Position numbers and translations under genes: made by a program. From positions 1 to 64,000 of the forward strand of contig NZ_FNDY01000006.1 of the NCBI RefSeq assembly GCF_900099895.1: a DNA stretch of 64,000 bases, in the 5' to 3' direction. Origin of the DNA: Paenibacillus naphthalenovorans. Lineage in GTDB: Bacteria > Bacillota > Bacilli > Paenibacillales > NBRC-103111. The notes beneath the pieces are model-generated. The model had not been told where the DNA came from. It saw nothing but the letters and a program-made list of their open reading frames with translations, and did not search any database. Below are positions 8,044-16,269 of the stretch, one piece after another. The first letter of the stretch is position 1. Every line of letters begins with the position of its first letter.

Positions 8044-8760
8044 ATGGGGCGTAAGTGGAATAATATTAAAGAGAAAAAAGCGTCGAAGGATGCCAACACG
8101 AGCCGGGTCTATGCCAAATTCGGAATAGAGATTTATGTAGCGGCGAAAAAAGGGGAACCCGACCCGGAATCCAATCAAGCGTTAAAATTCGTGCTTGAGC
8201 GGGCCAAAACATACAATGTGCCGAAAGCCATAATCGACCGGGCCATCGAAAAGGCCAAAGGAAGCTCGGAGGACAATTATTCGGAGCTCCGTTATGAGGG
8301 ATTCGGACCGAGCGGCGCCATGATTATCGTTGATACGCTTACGAATAACGTCAACCGCACTGCAGCGGACGTACGCTCGGCTTTTAATAAGAACGGCGGC
8401 AACATGGGAGTTAGTGGTTCTGTATCTTATATGTTTAGCCCGACGGCGGTTATCGGCGTTGAAGGGAAAACATCCGACGAAGTATTGGAGTTATTAATGG
8501 ATGCCGATGTGGACGTTCGAGATATCACAGAAGAAGATGATTCCATTATCATCTATGCCGAGCCGGACCAGTTTCATGCCGTCCAAACCGCGCTTAAGCA
8601 GGCGGGCATTACGGAATTTACCGTGGCGGAACTGACCATGCTTGCGCAAAATTACGTGAATCTTGCACCAGACGAATTAGCGCAGTTCGAGAAACTGATC
8701 GATGCACTTGAAGATCTGGAGGATGTCCAGCGCGTTTATCACAATGTGGATGAAAAATAA
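8044..8760 (+). CDS. yeeI: YebC/PmpR-family protein (YeeI type)
   Basis: This 238-residue protein matches the YeeI branch of the YebC family from its first residues ([20 protein letters not shown]). The internal motifs include [28 protein letters not shown] and [13 protein letters not shown]. Family members were described as transcriptional regulators, and recent work on YebC implicates them in relieving ribosome stalling at proline stretches. Which applies here is not visible. The length is normal. It is a single gene, convergent with the diguanylate cyclase gene only 5 bases away. Confidence 0.93.
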   Translation: MGRKWNNIKEKKASKDANTSRVYAKFGIEIYVAAKKGEPDPESNQALKFVLERAKTYNVPKAIIDRAIEKAKGSSEDNYSELRYEGFGPSGAMIIVDTLTNNVNRTAADVRSAFNKNGGNMGVSGSVSYMFSPTAVIGVEGKTSDEVLELLMDADVDVRDITEEDDSIIIYAEPDQFHAVQTALKQAGITEFTVAELTMLAQNYVNLAPDELAQFEKLIDALEDLEDVQRVYHNVDEK

Positions 8761-8765
8761 GGCTT

Positions 8766-10292
8766 TCAAGCTTTGTTATACACGCTGAATGTATTTTTGC
8801 CGGTACGTTTTGCATGATAGAGCGCCTGATCTGCACAGTTATATAATTCGTCCGAGTCTTGAGCATGATCAGGAGCAAGAGCAATGCCGATAGATGCGGT
8901 AATGTTATACTCTTTTACGACATCCGCCCCTTTAATTTCGATGGGGCGCTTTAACTCTTGAATAATCTGAAGCGCAACTTTCGAGGCTGCATTTTCATCC
9001 ATTACATGGTTAAGGATGATCACGAATTCGTCTCCTCCAAGACGTGCCGTGATATCGTTCGGATCATTAACAACGGAGCGGATTCTCCTGCCCACTTCTT
9101 TGAGAAAATAATCGCCCGCTTCGTGTCCAAGCGTATCGTTGATCTTTTTGAAATTATCAAGGTCTATGTGCAATAACCCTGTTTTTCTTCCTTTTTTCTT
9201 GTTTTTTTCAACGCTTGACATAAGCGAATTTTCGAAAACTGCGCGATTTGAAAGGCCCGTTAGCAAATCATGTGATGCCAGGTACATTGGTCTTGCAACC
9301 AGCCTTGTAATAATGTAGGAAATCATTAAGGCACAGGCGATGGTAGCAAATAGCTGAAGCAAGAAGATTTGATTATTTTGCTTTAGTTTGTTTTTTAAAT
9401 CTTTTTCGTTGTAAACAATTTCAATAATGCGTTGATCCGTATGCTTAGCCATATCGGTTTCAAATTGAACGATATATGGGACATAGCGATAAGTGACAGG
9501 ATCGCCATGTATCGTTCTTTTTACTTTTTGCACTATTTTATCATGGACCGCTTTGTTGAAGATTGGCCTGTTTTCGTCGGCGACCAGGAGCGACTTTCCA
9601 TCTTCGCCTGATTTGCCGATGGCTTTTCCCGAGGTTGTATACACAGTGATGTCATTGATATAGCTGTATTTTTCTTTCAGTTTACTGCTGATTTCAAGGA
9701 AGTTAAAGCTCTTGAAAATCGGATTATTTTCTTGGTACAAGCCAAGTTCGATCAAATATTTATGGTCATGCGTGGGGACGTAGCTGTATTTTTTTAATTT
9801 GCCCGTATTGGTTTCCTGATCCAGGCCGTCCGCTACGAATTGGTTTCCTTTCAGCCTTTCTCTTAAGAGCTGTGCGAATGGACCCAAGGTGCCGTCTTTT
9901 TCTCTGAAATTCAATCCTACATCCTTGGTAAAACTGCTGTATAGGATCGTTTGCGTATCATCTATGATATAGATGTCCATCCCATCCAATTCATTTTTCA
10001 GTGCTTGGTAGTCCCATGATTCTACATTCGGGTTTTCCCGGTATTTGTTTAACAGCCGGTCTGAATAGTCGCTCATCTTTTTCTCGATATCGCTGTCCAG
10101 CATTTGAAATGCTTTGTCGGCGTCCGAGACAGCGTTGACGATGATGTCTTCAACCAAAGAGACCTCTCTCATGTAGCTTGTTATTAAATTATCCTTCCAG
10201 CGGTGTTGGTTCACTAACGACACACTGAGTGTCAATACAATACTGAAAAAGCCCATGATCATCATCAATTTAGTTTTGAAACCACGATGCAC
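8766..10292 (-). CDS. Membrane-bound diguanylate cyclase with extracellular sensor
   Basis: A 508-residue protein with a membrane helix near residues 8-26, a ~280-residue extracytoplasmic region of Cache-like character, a second helix near 311-330 and a C-terminal GGDEF domain. The active-site loop RLGGDEF and the DLDNFKKINDTLGH motif are intact, so c-di-GMP synthesis is expected. The inhibitory I-site (RxxD five residues before GGDEF) reads DPND, so product inhibition through it is unlikely. The start is GTG 10292 with GGAGGT at 7 bases. It is transcribed alone. The ligand is unknown. Confidence 0.9.
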   Translation of the reverse strand: MHRGFKTKLMMIMGFFSIVLTLSVSLVNQHRWKDNLITSYMREVSLVEDIIVNAVSDADKAFQMLDSDIEKKMSDYSDRLLNKYRENPNVESWDYQALKNELDGMDIYIIDDTQTILYSSFTKDVGLNFREKDGTLGPFAQLLRERLKGNQFVADGLDQETNTGKLKKYSYVPTHDHKYLIELGLYQENNPIFKSFNFLEISSKLKEKYSYINDITVYTTSGKAIGKSGEDGKSLLVADENRPIFNKAVHDKIVQKVKRTIHGDPVTYRYVPYIVQFETDMAKHTDQRIIEIVYNEKDLKNKLKQNNQIFLLQLFATIACALMISYIITRLVARPMYLASHDLLTGLSNRAVFENSLMSSVEKNKKKGRKTGLLHIDLDNFKKINDTLGHEAGDYFLKEVGRRIRSVVNDPNDITARLGGDEFVIILNHVMDENAASKVALQIIQELKRPIEIKGADVVKEYNITASIGIALAPDHAQDSDELYNCADQALYHAKRTGKNTFSVYNKA

Positions 10293-10515
10293 TGAATTAC
10301 CTCCTATAGGATGTTCATGGCTGTCAAAAGAATAATTGGATAATTGAAGGTCTCCTTTGCTGAAAAGAGACCAGGAATGTTTTTACTGATTCATATATCG
10401 GTAAGTGCGCTGCATTTGTTTACAATTTTGTGGTGCGCTTATTCAGAAGGAATCGAACAAACCGTGTCCGGTAATGGGGTAGTGGATGCTTGATACTGGA
10501 AGGTTGTCTAATTTA

Positions 10516-10545
10516 TTGACAGAAGTTCCAAGCAATAATTATAAT
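10516..10545 (+). promoter_or_regulatory. Strong sigma-A promoter in the leader of the desulfinase cluster
   Basis: TTGACA (10516-10521), an 18-base spacer and TATAAT (10540-10545). The first good gene starts 380 bases downstream, with a terminator-like hairpin between. Confidence 0.65.
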
Positions 10546-10601
10546 CATAATACCAACTATATAAATAAGAAATATAGGATTGCTAACCATTCGTATGGAG
10601 G

Positions 10602-10647
10602 CCTCGTTGCCAGCAAACATTTGCTGACATCGAGGTTTAATTTTTTT
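10602..10647 (+). terminator. Terminator-like hairpin in the leader of the desulfinase cluster
   Basis: CCTCG (10603-10607) with CGAGG (10631-10635) and an inner CAGCAAA/TTTGCTG stem form a hairpin ending in TTTAATTTTTTT. It begins about 50 bases after the predicted start of transcription. It could be a conditional terminator for the organosulfur cluster or an ordinary terminator of a short transcript. Confidence 0.55.
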
Positions 10648-10923
10648 AGCCGGAATGAAAATCGAAAAGGATGCGGCAACCACTGCCTCGGAACGGCAAA
10701 TATAAGATGGGGTTTATAAGGAGGCTAAAAGCCCGATGGTATATATCCATTGGTATTCTTTCGGTATTTCTCGGACTGGGGACGATTTGAATCATGCGGA
10801 AAGCGACCAAAAGAAAGGAGGTGTCCGACAGAAAAGAGGTAGGGCATGTGCTCGTTCGGATCCGATCGGTTGATGTGCAATGACTGGGATCTGTATACAA
10901 GTAGAATTCAAGGAGGATACGTC
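10648..10923. other. Leader region without a convincing gene
   Basis: The stretch between the hairpin and the desulfinase gene holds only short frames. One runs from ATG 10671 to TGA at 10788-10790 and encodes 39 residues with a hydrophobic end, but it lacks a proper ribosome binding site. I see no known riboswitch consensus. Confidence 0.4.
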
Positions 10924-11934
10924 ATGTCCAGTAAAAAAACGACAGTCGAACGTATATCGATTACACGCTGTCCGGTTCCGACGGCAAGCAGCGTTGCGTT
11001 TGACCGCGGATTTCTGCAAAAGGAGCTTGCGAAAGCGGGGATTCTTGCCAGTGTGCTGCAGGATGAAAAGGATGCTGCCATGCACGGGGCACACTTTGAC
11101 CACTCGCTTCCGTTCCTCGTCCGCGAAGGGGGCAACATTCCGGCTCTGTGGGCGCGCTCGACGGGACGTGACACACGGCTGGTGGCTCTTGTCTGGGTCG
11201 ATGAGTACCAGACGATTCTTGCGCTCCCTGACGCCAATATTTCCGGACCTGCCGATTTGCGAGGACGCCGTATCGGTATCCCCCGTCACCGTTATTTAGA
11301 GATCGACTTCCGGGCAGCGCAGGCACTTCGGGGGTTCCACAGCGCACTGTGGCTAGCCGGACTCACGCTTGACGATGTCGAACCTGTCGATCTTGAGGCT
11401 CCCTCCGCCGGCCGCCGTGATTCCTGGGACACCGAGATCGACGCGCTTCGTCGCCGCGAGGTCGATGCCATCTTCGTAAAAGGCGCAACCGGTCTCCAGG
11501 CAGCCCGCACGTTGGATGTACGCGAGGTCGCAGATCTCGGGTTTCACCCGGACCCGCTTGTGCGGGTGAATAACGGTGTGCCACGAGCTGTGACGGTCGA
11601 TGCGGAACTGATCGAGCACTCTGGTGTCGTTGAGCGCGTTCTTACAGCTCTGCTTCGCGCTGCCGACTGGGCCGCCGATCATCGCGGTGATCTAACCCGG
11701 GTCATTGCCGCCGAGACGGGCGCTTCTCCTGAATTTGTCGAGACGGCTTATCGGAACGGATCTCTTCGGCCCGCACTGCATGAGAACTTGCTCGCTGCTC
11801 TTGACGCCCAACGTAAATTTCTATTCGAACACGGTTTCCTTGCTGGTGATTTCAACGTCCGGGAGTGGGTCCACGCCGGACCGTTGGCCGCCGCAGAAAA
11901 AAATTACTATGAAGGAGTGTCCAATCATGACTAA
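10924..11934 (+). CDS. DszB-like sulfinate desulfinase
   Basis: This 336-residue protein has the periplasmic-binding-protein fold sequence pattern of the SsuA/DszB group but no signal peptide, so it should be cytosolic like DszB. DszB of Rhodococcus hydrolyses 2-(2-hydroxyphenyl)benzenesulfinate with residues Cys27, His60 and Arg70. Here Cys16 sits in CPVPTA (DszB CPVPNA). His57 and Arg67 sit in HFDHSLPFLVREGGNIPAL, aligning with the DszB pattern HFxxxxPxxxRxGG. Only the Cys-His spacing is about 8 residues longer. The ATG at 10924 follows AAGGAGG; a longer frame from 10846 is less likely. The gene overlaps the next by 8 bases. Function as a desulfinase is inferred from these residues; the substrate is unknown. 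Confidence 0.75.
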   Translation: MSSKKTTVERISITRCPVPTASSVAFDRGFLQKELAKAGILASVLQDEKDAAMHGAHFDHSLPFLVREGGNIPALWARSTGRDTRLVALVWVDEYQTILALPDANISGPADLRGRRIGIPRHRYLEIDFRAAQALRGFHSALWLAGLTLDDVEPVDLEAPSAGRRDSWDTEIDALRRREVDAIFVKGATGLQAARTLDVREVADLGFHPDPLVRVNNGVPRAVTVDAELIEHSGVVERVLTALLRAADWAADHRGDLTRVIAAETGASPEFVETAYRNGSLRPALHENLLAALDAQRKFLFEHGFLAGDFNVREWVHAGPLAAAEKNYYEGVSNHD

Positions 11935-12835
11935 CATTGCTGGCGCCGACGTTAAGATCGGCGTGCATCCGAATAACCATTCACTGTTCGTGCTGCGCCG
12001 CACAGGCATTTTAGAGGGCATTCTCCAGGAGCATGGCGCAGCGGTCGCCTGGGTTGATTATGAAGACGGGGCGGGAACCCCTCAAAAACTGGCGGCGGGA
12101 GAGATCGATTTCGGCGGCACGGGTGCTACTCCGCCGTTAACCGGGCAAGCTTCCGGCATTGACCTGGTTTATGTCGCCATCTCGGAACCGCGCCCCGCAA
12201 GCGGAGCGCTTGTTGTTCGTACCGACTCGCCTGTGAACTCGATTGCGGACCTGAAAGGCCGGCGTGTTGCCCTTGCCGAAGGCTCGTGGCAGACCAGTTT
12301 TCTCATCACCGCGCTCGATCAACATGGTTTAGCCTACAAAGACATCGAGCGGATCGATCTGAGTCGCGGAGGGGATGATGCGCTGGTGGCCGGGGAGGTC
12401 GAGGCATGGATTGGAAACGATCCGCAGCTTGCAGCACTTCAGCGTGACGGTGCGGTTCGCACGCTTCTCCCTGTCGCCCCCTTTATTTCTCACCGATCTG
12501 TATGGTTCGCCAGTCGTGACTTTGCAACGAACAGGCCGGAGATCCTCGACGCGGTCGTCAGTGCATTGCAGCGTTCGGATGCATGGGTTCGGGAGCATCA
12601 TCGTGAGGCTGCCGAGATTTTTGCCCGCGACCTGCCCGATTGGCCTTCTATCGATGCTTGGGAGGACGCGCTCCGGCGGCGGCCATGGGGTCTTCACCCT
12701 GTCAGTCAGGATTTTGTCTCCGAGCAGCAGCGTGTAGCTGATCTCTTTGCCCGTCAAGGCCTCCTCTCCCGGCCGATTACGGTTGCAGATGCGGTTTTAG
12801 CACCCACGGCTGCGCTTAGGAGGGTGACGACATGA
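11927..12835 (+). CDS. SsuA-like sulfonate-binding protein lacking an export signal
   Basis: A 302-residue protein with the SsuA/TauA core: VKIGVHPNNHSLFVLRRTG, the GEIDFGGTGATPP motif, DLKGRRVALAEGSW and a C-terminal lobe ending near PITVADAVLAP. Typical family members start with a signal peptide or lipobox. Here the protein begins directly with the first beta strand at ATG 11927 after GAAGGAG. The upstream extension of the frame overlaps the desulfinase gene and contains no signal. It should stay in the cytosol. It overlaps the desulfinase by 8 and the monooxygenase by 4 bases, so the three products are made together. Possible roles are substrate handover or a second, catalytically different DszB-like enzyme. 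Confidence 0.7.
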   Translation: MTNIAGADVKIGVHPNNHSLFVLRRTGILEGILQEHGAAVAWVDYEDGAGTPQKLAAGEIDFGGTGATPPLTGQASGIDLVYVAISEPRPASGALVVRTDSPVNSIADLKGRRVALAEGSWQTSFLITALDQHGLAYKDIERIDLSRGGDDALVAGEVEAWIGNDPQLAALQRDGAVRTLLPVAPFISHRSVWFASRDFATNRPEILDAVVSALQRSDAWVREHHREAAEIFARDLPDWPSIDAWEDALRRRPWGLHPVSQDFVSEQQRVADLFARQGLLSRPITVADAVLAPTAALRRVTT

Positions 12836-13977
12836 CGGCACACAAGGATGGGGTGGAAGTATTATGGTACCTCACCGCACCTGACGGGCGTAATCCGTGG
12901 ACGCCGAACGGTGCGCGGAAAATTGACCTGCCATATCTGCGGCAAATCGCTTCCGCCATAGATCATTTGGGCTACACCGGCGCTTTGCTCGCAACGGGGC
13001 CGCACGACACCTGGGTGCTCGGTTCATCGCTTATTACGAGCACGGAGCGGATGCGATTTTTGATCGCCGTTTCCCCGCCGCTTATTTCTCCGGTGCTTGC
13101 GGCAAAAATGACACAGACGTTCGATGAGCTCTCGCAGGGGCGAGTATTATTGAACATCATTAACGGCAACTCAACACAGATGCGTGCATACGGTTCAACG
13201 CTTGAGCATGACGAGCGCTACGCGTACACCGATGAATGGATTACCGTGTGGCGCAAGGCAGTTGCAGGCGAGAGGCTGGACTTTCATGGCAAGTATATTA
13301 CCGCGGAGGGACAGGCATTGCAGCTTAAACCGGTGCAGATGCCGACGCCGCCCCTTTGGTTCGGCGGTTCGTCGCAGGCGGCGCATGAAACCGCGGCAAA
13401 GCACATAGACACCTATTTAAGCTGGGGTGAGCCCCCTACCCAAGTCGCAGAGAAGATTAGAGATCTTTCAGCGCTTGCCGCTAAGCATGGCCGCACTCTC
13501 CGCTACGGGATTCGACTCTATCTTATCGTTCGGGACACCGATGAGGAGGCTTGGGAGGAAGCAAACCGGCTTTTGGGCACCATGGACGAAGCCACGGTGA
13601 GGCACACGCAGGCTCTGCTTCGCGGCACGGATTCCGTGGGCCAGCAGCGCATGCTCAAATTCCATAACGGCCGCATTCCGGACGATGCACGAGAGCTCGA
13701 AATCTATCCGGACTTGTGGGCTGGTCTCAGTCTTGTAAGACCCGGACCAGGCACGGCCATCGTCGGCAGTCCCCAGACCGTCCTTGCGCGAATCCAGGAG
13801 TACCGGGATGCCGGCATCTCGACATTCATCTTTTCAGGTATCCCGCTGCTTGAGGAAGCTTACCGCGTTGCGGAACTCATCCTGCCTCACCTTCCGGTAA
13901 CCTATGATACCGGGTTGGCCAGGAACGTGGAAGCCCAGCGCGATACCGTTTTTACTTGGAACCAAAGCATTCCGTAA
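12832..13977 (+). CDS. SsuD-like FMN-dependent monooxygenase with altered active site
   Basis: A 381-residue luciferase-family protein, the same length as E. coli SsuD and collinear with it (DSVGQQRM, LWAGLSLVRPGPGTAIVG, LEEAYRVAEL). SsuD cleaves alkanesulfonates to aldehyde and sulfite with FMNH2 and O2. Compared with E. coli SsuD from memory, Arg226 and Arg297 are kept (R228, R303). Cys54 is lost in a two-residue deletion (TGPHDTW), His228 is Tyr230, and Tyr331 is Ile337. So the substrate probably differs from simple alkanesulfonates. It could be a sulfone, sulfinate or aryl sulfonate oxygenase feeding the desulfinase. No FMN reductase gene lies in the cluster. Confidence 0.85.
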   Translation: MTAHKDGVEVLWYLTAPDGRNPWTPNGARKIDLPYLRQIASAIDHLGYTGALLATGPHDTWVLGSSLITSTERMRFLIAVSPPLISPVLAAKMTQTFDELSQGRVLLNIINGNSTQMRAYGSTLEHDERYAYTDEWITVWRKAVAGERLDFHGKYITAEGQALQLKPVQMPTPPLWFGGSSQAAHETAAKHIDTYLSWGEPPTQVAEKIRDLSALAAKHGRTLRYGIRLYLIVRDTDEEAWEEANRLLGTMDEATVRHTQALLRGTDSVGQQRMLKFHNGRIPDDARELEIYPDLWAGLSLVRPGPGTAIVGSPQTVLARIQEYRDAGISTFIFSGIPLLEEAYRVAELILPHLPVTYDTGLARNVEAQRDTVFTWNQSIP

Positions 13978-14010
13978 ACAGCTATTTTATCTCTCTAAGG
14001 AAGTGACCCG

Positions 14011-15003
14011 ATGCGGAAAGTTAGTGCGATTTTGCTCTCATTAGCCATGGCCGCAGGTTTAGCGGCATGTGGCAACCAAGCGGAACCCGCGCAAAAAAGT
14101 GATGTTACCGTCCGTGTTGGCATCCTGCGCGGTGCGGATCCGATGAACCTGGCGCAAAAGGAAGGCCCTCTTGAGAAACGGATAGAAGCCGCTGGTGCTA
14201 AGCTCGAAAGGTCGGGAAGCTTCCCCGCGTTTGCGCCCGCAATCGAAGCTTTGACCGCTGGATCAATCGACATCACCGTTGGATCCATTACAGCGGGAAT
14301 CAGTTCTCTCGTAGGCGGTACCTCAGATTTTAAGATCTTCGCTCGGCAGGAAAGTGACACCAATAATACCGGTATCGTTGCGAGGCCGGAATCGGGTATC
14401 CGCGGTCCGTCCGATCTCAAGGGCAAGAAGGTAGCCGTGAATCGCGGCGGAACAGGTGAATACCTGCTTTTTAAGGCCATAGACAAAGCAGGGCTCCAAC
14501 CCGACGACGTTGAGTTTGTGTATCTTCCTCCAACCGAAGCCGGCCCGGCGTTCGGAGCCGGAAAAGTGGATGCGTGGGCCACATGGGGAGCATTCACGTC
14601 GCTTGCGAAGGAGCAGCACGGTGCCCAGCTCGTGATCCCGGCGTCAGTGATCGATACGCAAAATGATGTGATTTACGTTGTGCGAACCGCATTTCTGAAT
14701 GAACATCCGCATTTGGTGCGGGAGTTCTTCGAGGGTTTGCGCGAGGAAGTAAATTTATCCGCCAAAAACCTTGATCAAACGACAAAACTGATCCAGAATA
14801 TTCAAAACGTTTCCGAGCAAGTCGCCCGCCAACAAGCGAAAGAAGGCGTTATCCCGGTCGATCCGGTCGATGACACGATCCGCGACCGGTGGCAGGGTAT
14901 TGCGGACTACGTTTTCGGCAAGGGGATCATCCCGAAGGCCGTCGATGTGAAGTCGCACACGGTGGACGCACAATCGATTGAAGCGGACAACCTAGCATCT
15001 TAG
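14011..15003 (+). CDS. SsuA-like substrate-binding lipoprotein
   Basis: A 330-residue exported lipoprotein. The lipobox LAAC is at about residues 17-20 after MRKVSAILLSLAMAAG. The mature part shows the aliphatic-sulfonate-binding pattern: VGILRGADPMNLAQKEGPLE, LTAGSIDITVGS, DLKGKKVAVNRGGTGEYLL and GKVDAWATWG. It should capture an organosulfur compound outside the membrane. No permease or ATPase gene belongs to this cluster. The nearest set (18248-19946) could be shared. The start follows AAGGAAGTGACCCG. A 33-base gap separates it from the monooxygenase gene, consistent with one operon. Confidence 0.88.
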   Translation: MRKVSAILLSLAMAAGLAACGNQAEPAQKSDVTVRVGILRGADPMNLAQKEGPLEKRIEAAGAKLERSGSFPAFAPAIEALTAGSIDITVGSITAGISSLVGGTSDFKIFARQESDTNNTGIVARPESGIRGPSDLKGKKVAVNRGGTGEYLLFKAIDKAGLQPDDVEFVYLPPTEAGPAFGAGKVDAWATWGAFTSLAKEQHGAQLVIPASVIDTQNDVIYVVRTAFLNEHPHLVREFFEGLREEVNLSAKNLDQTTKLIQNIQNVSEQVARQQAKEGVIPVDPVDDTIRDRWQGIADYVFGKGIIPKAVDVKSHTVDAQSIEADNLAS

Positions 15004-15132
15004 CATGCCATGGGCTAATCGATATGAGTTTGTCTCAGGGGTTTCGGGCAGGCCATTTCGCTTATGTTGGGGAATCCGGTATAACGGTGACCGCGTACTT
15101 CTATGTCTACTATTCAGTCCAATTGCATAGGG

Positions 15133-15161
15133 TTGACAGCATAAATATCCCATGATAAAGT
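15133..15161 (+). promoter_or_regulatory. Promoter candidate in the 15004-15334 gap
   Basis: TTGACA (15133-15138), 17 bases, TAAAGT (15156-15161). It lies upstream of a large terminator hairpin and 174 bases before the alpha/beta hydrolase gene. Confidence 0.4.
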
Positions 15162-15216
15162 GAGAAAACAAAGTAATTCGCTTTAATTAATCAGGTTTAC
15201 AACCGACTATACTATT

Positions 15217-15266
15217 AGAGGTTTGTTTAATTCAACGAACGTTGAAGTTAAACAAGCCTCTTTTTG
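15217..15266 (+). terminator. Large terminator hairpin before the alpha/beta hydrolase gene
   Basis: 15217-15236 (AGAGGTTTGTTTAATTCAAC) pairs almost fully with 15241-15261, followed by TTTTTGTTT. It ends the 14011 operon or attenuates transcription from the promoter at 15133. Confidence 0.8.
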
Positions 15267-15334
15267 TTTAGTCGGGCAAATGACTCCATAGAAGGATGCA
15301 AGCGACAAACGATTCTGAGTGAGGAGATGATTTT

Positions 15335-16147
15335 ATGGGAAAAGAAATTGCAGTCGAAAGCTTCAGTATCCAGCAAGCCAATGGCCTGCCCTTGAAGGGT
15401 GAGGTACGCACGCAGATCGATGGCTCCGGGAAGCCGGTCTTGATTGTCAGCCACGGGTTTCGGGGACATCGGAATTGGGGGTTTTGGCCGGATGTTGCGA
15501 GTCGTTTTGCGGAACTGGGTTATTACACGGTGAATTTTGATTTTACCCGGATTGCAGCCCGTCATCTTCAAGTTGAGGAGAAGAAACTGGCCGAGGCCAG
15601 CACTATCACTCAAGAACTTCATGATTTAAATGCGGTTCTGTCGAATGTGCTTGAAGCAAAGCTGCCATTGGCAGGCGAAGCGGATCGCAGCCGTGTGAGC
15701 TTGTTGGGACACAGCCGTTCGGGAGGAAGCAGCATTATACTCGCCTCCGAGCAACCGGATGTTCGCGCAGTCATTGTTTGGAACGGCGGTTCCGGACCTG
15801 TTCGGTCCAATGGTGCAAACGGCTCTTCCCAAACCTTGATTGAGAAAGCTGTGAATGAGGATGTATCGTTGAATACTGAACGTTTCGACATTGTGAAGCA
15901 TTTTAAAGAATTGCGTATTCCGGCTCTTGTGATACAGGGCGATGCGGACAATGAGAGATTGCTCCAGCGAAATAAAGAACTGAAAGCTGCGGCCCCCCAT
16001 CAGAAATTTAGCGATATCGCCGGCGGAGATCATACCTTTGGAGTCGCGGATCCTTACCAAGGGTCTACATCACAACTGGACCAAACGGTTGAAGAAACCC
16101 ATCGTTTTTTGCAGCTGGCTGTTACCGTTAAAGCCCCAACTTCATGA
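15335..16147 (+). CDS. Alpha/beta hydrolase (serine esterase-like)
   Basis: A 270-residue cytosolic alpha/beta hydrolase with the oxyanion segment SHGFRGH near residue 40 and the nucleophile elbow GHSRSGG with Ser127. The later acidic and histidine residues fit the catalytic triad (VIQGDADNERLL and AGGDHTFG). It belongs to the group of small dienelactone-hydrolase/acyl-esterase-like enzymes. The substrate is unknown. The ATG follows GAGGAGATGATTTT. It lies 122 bases before the flavoprotein gene on the same strand and may release the organosulfur substrate from an ester. Confidence 0.85.
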   Translation: MGKEIAVESFSIQQANGLPLKGEVRTQIDGSGKPVLIVSHGFRGHRNWGFWPDVASRFAELGYYTVNFDFTRIAARHLQVEEKKLAEASTITQELHDLNAVLSNVLEAKLPLAGEADRSRVSLLGHSRSGGSSIILASEQPDVRAVIVWNGGSGPVRSNGANGSSQTLIEKAVNEDVSLNTERFDIVKHFKELRIPALVIQGDADNERLLQRNKELKAAAPHQKFSDIAGGDHTFGVADPYQGSTSQLDQTVEETHRFLQLAVTVKAPTS

Positions 16148-16269
16148 TGGTTGAAAGGGGAGAACCGGAATCGCGGCATAACCCCGGGAGTTAATGACCT
16201 GTTGAAAAAGATCTGTCGACAAAACGCTCGGACCTGCGAAATACTTTCAAATCACAGGAGGTATGAAAG

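Noticed and set aside
10595-10627. Possible leader peptide MEASLPANIC ending in Cys, overlapping the hairpin upstream of the desulfinase gene
   Set aside because: A cysteine-responsive attenuator was considered, but there is a single Cys codon and no ribosome binding site at suitable distance.
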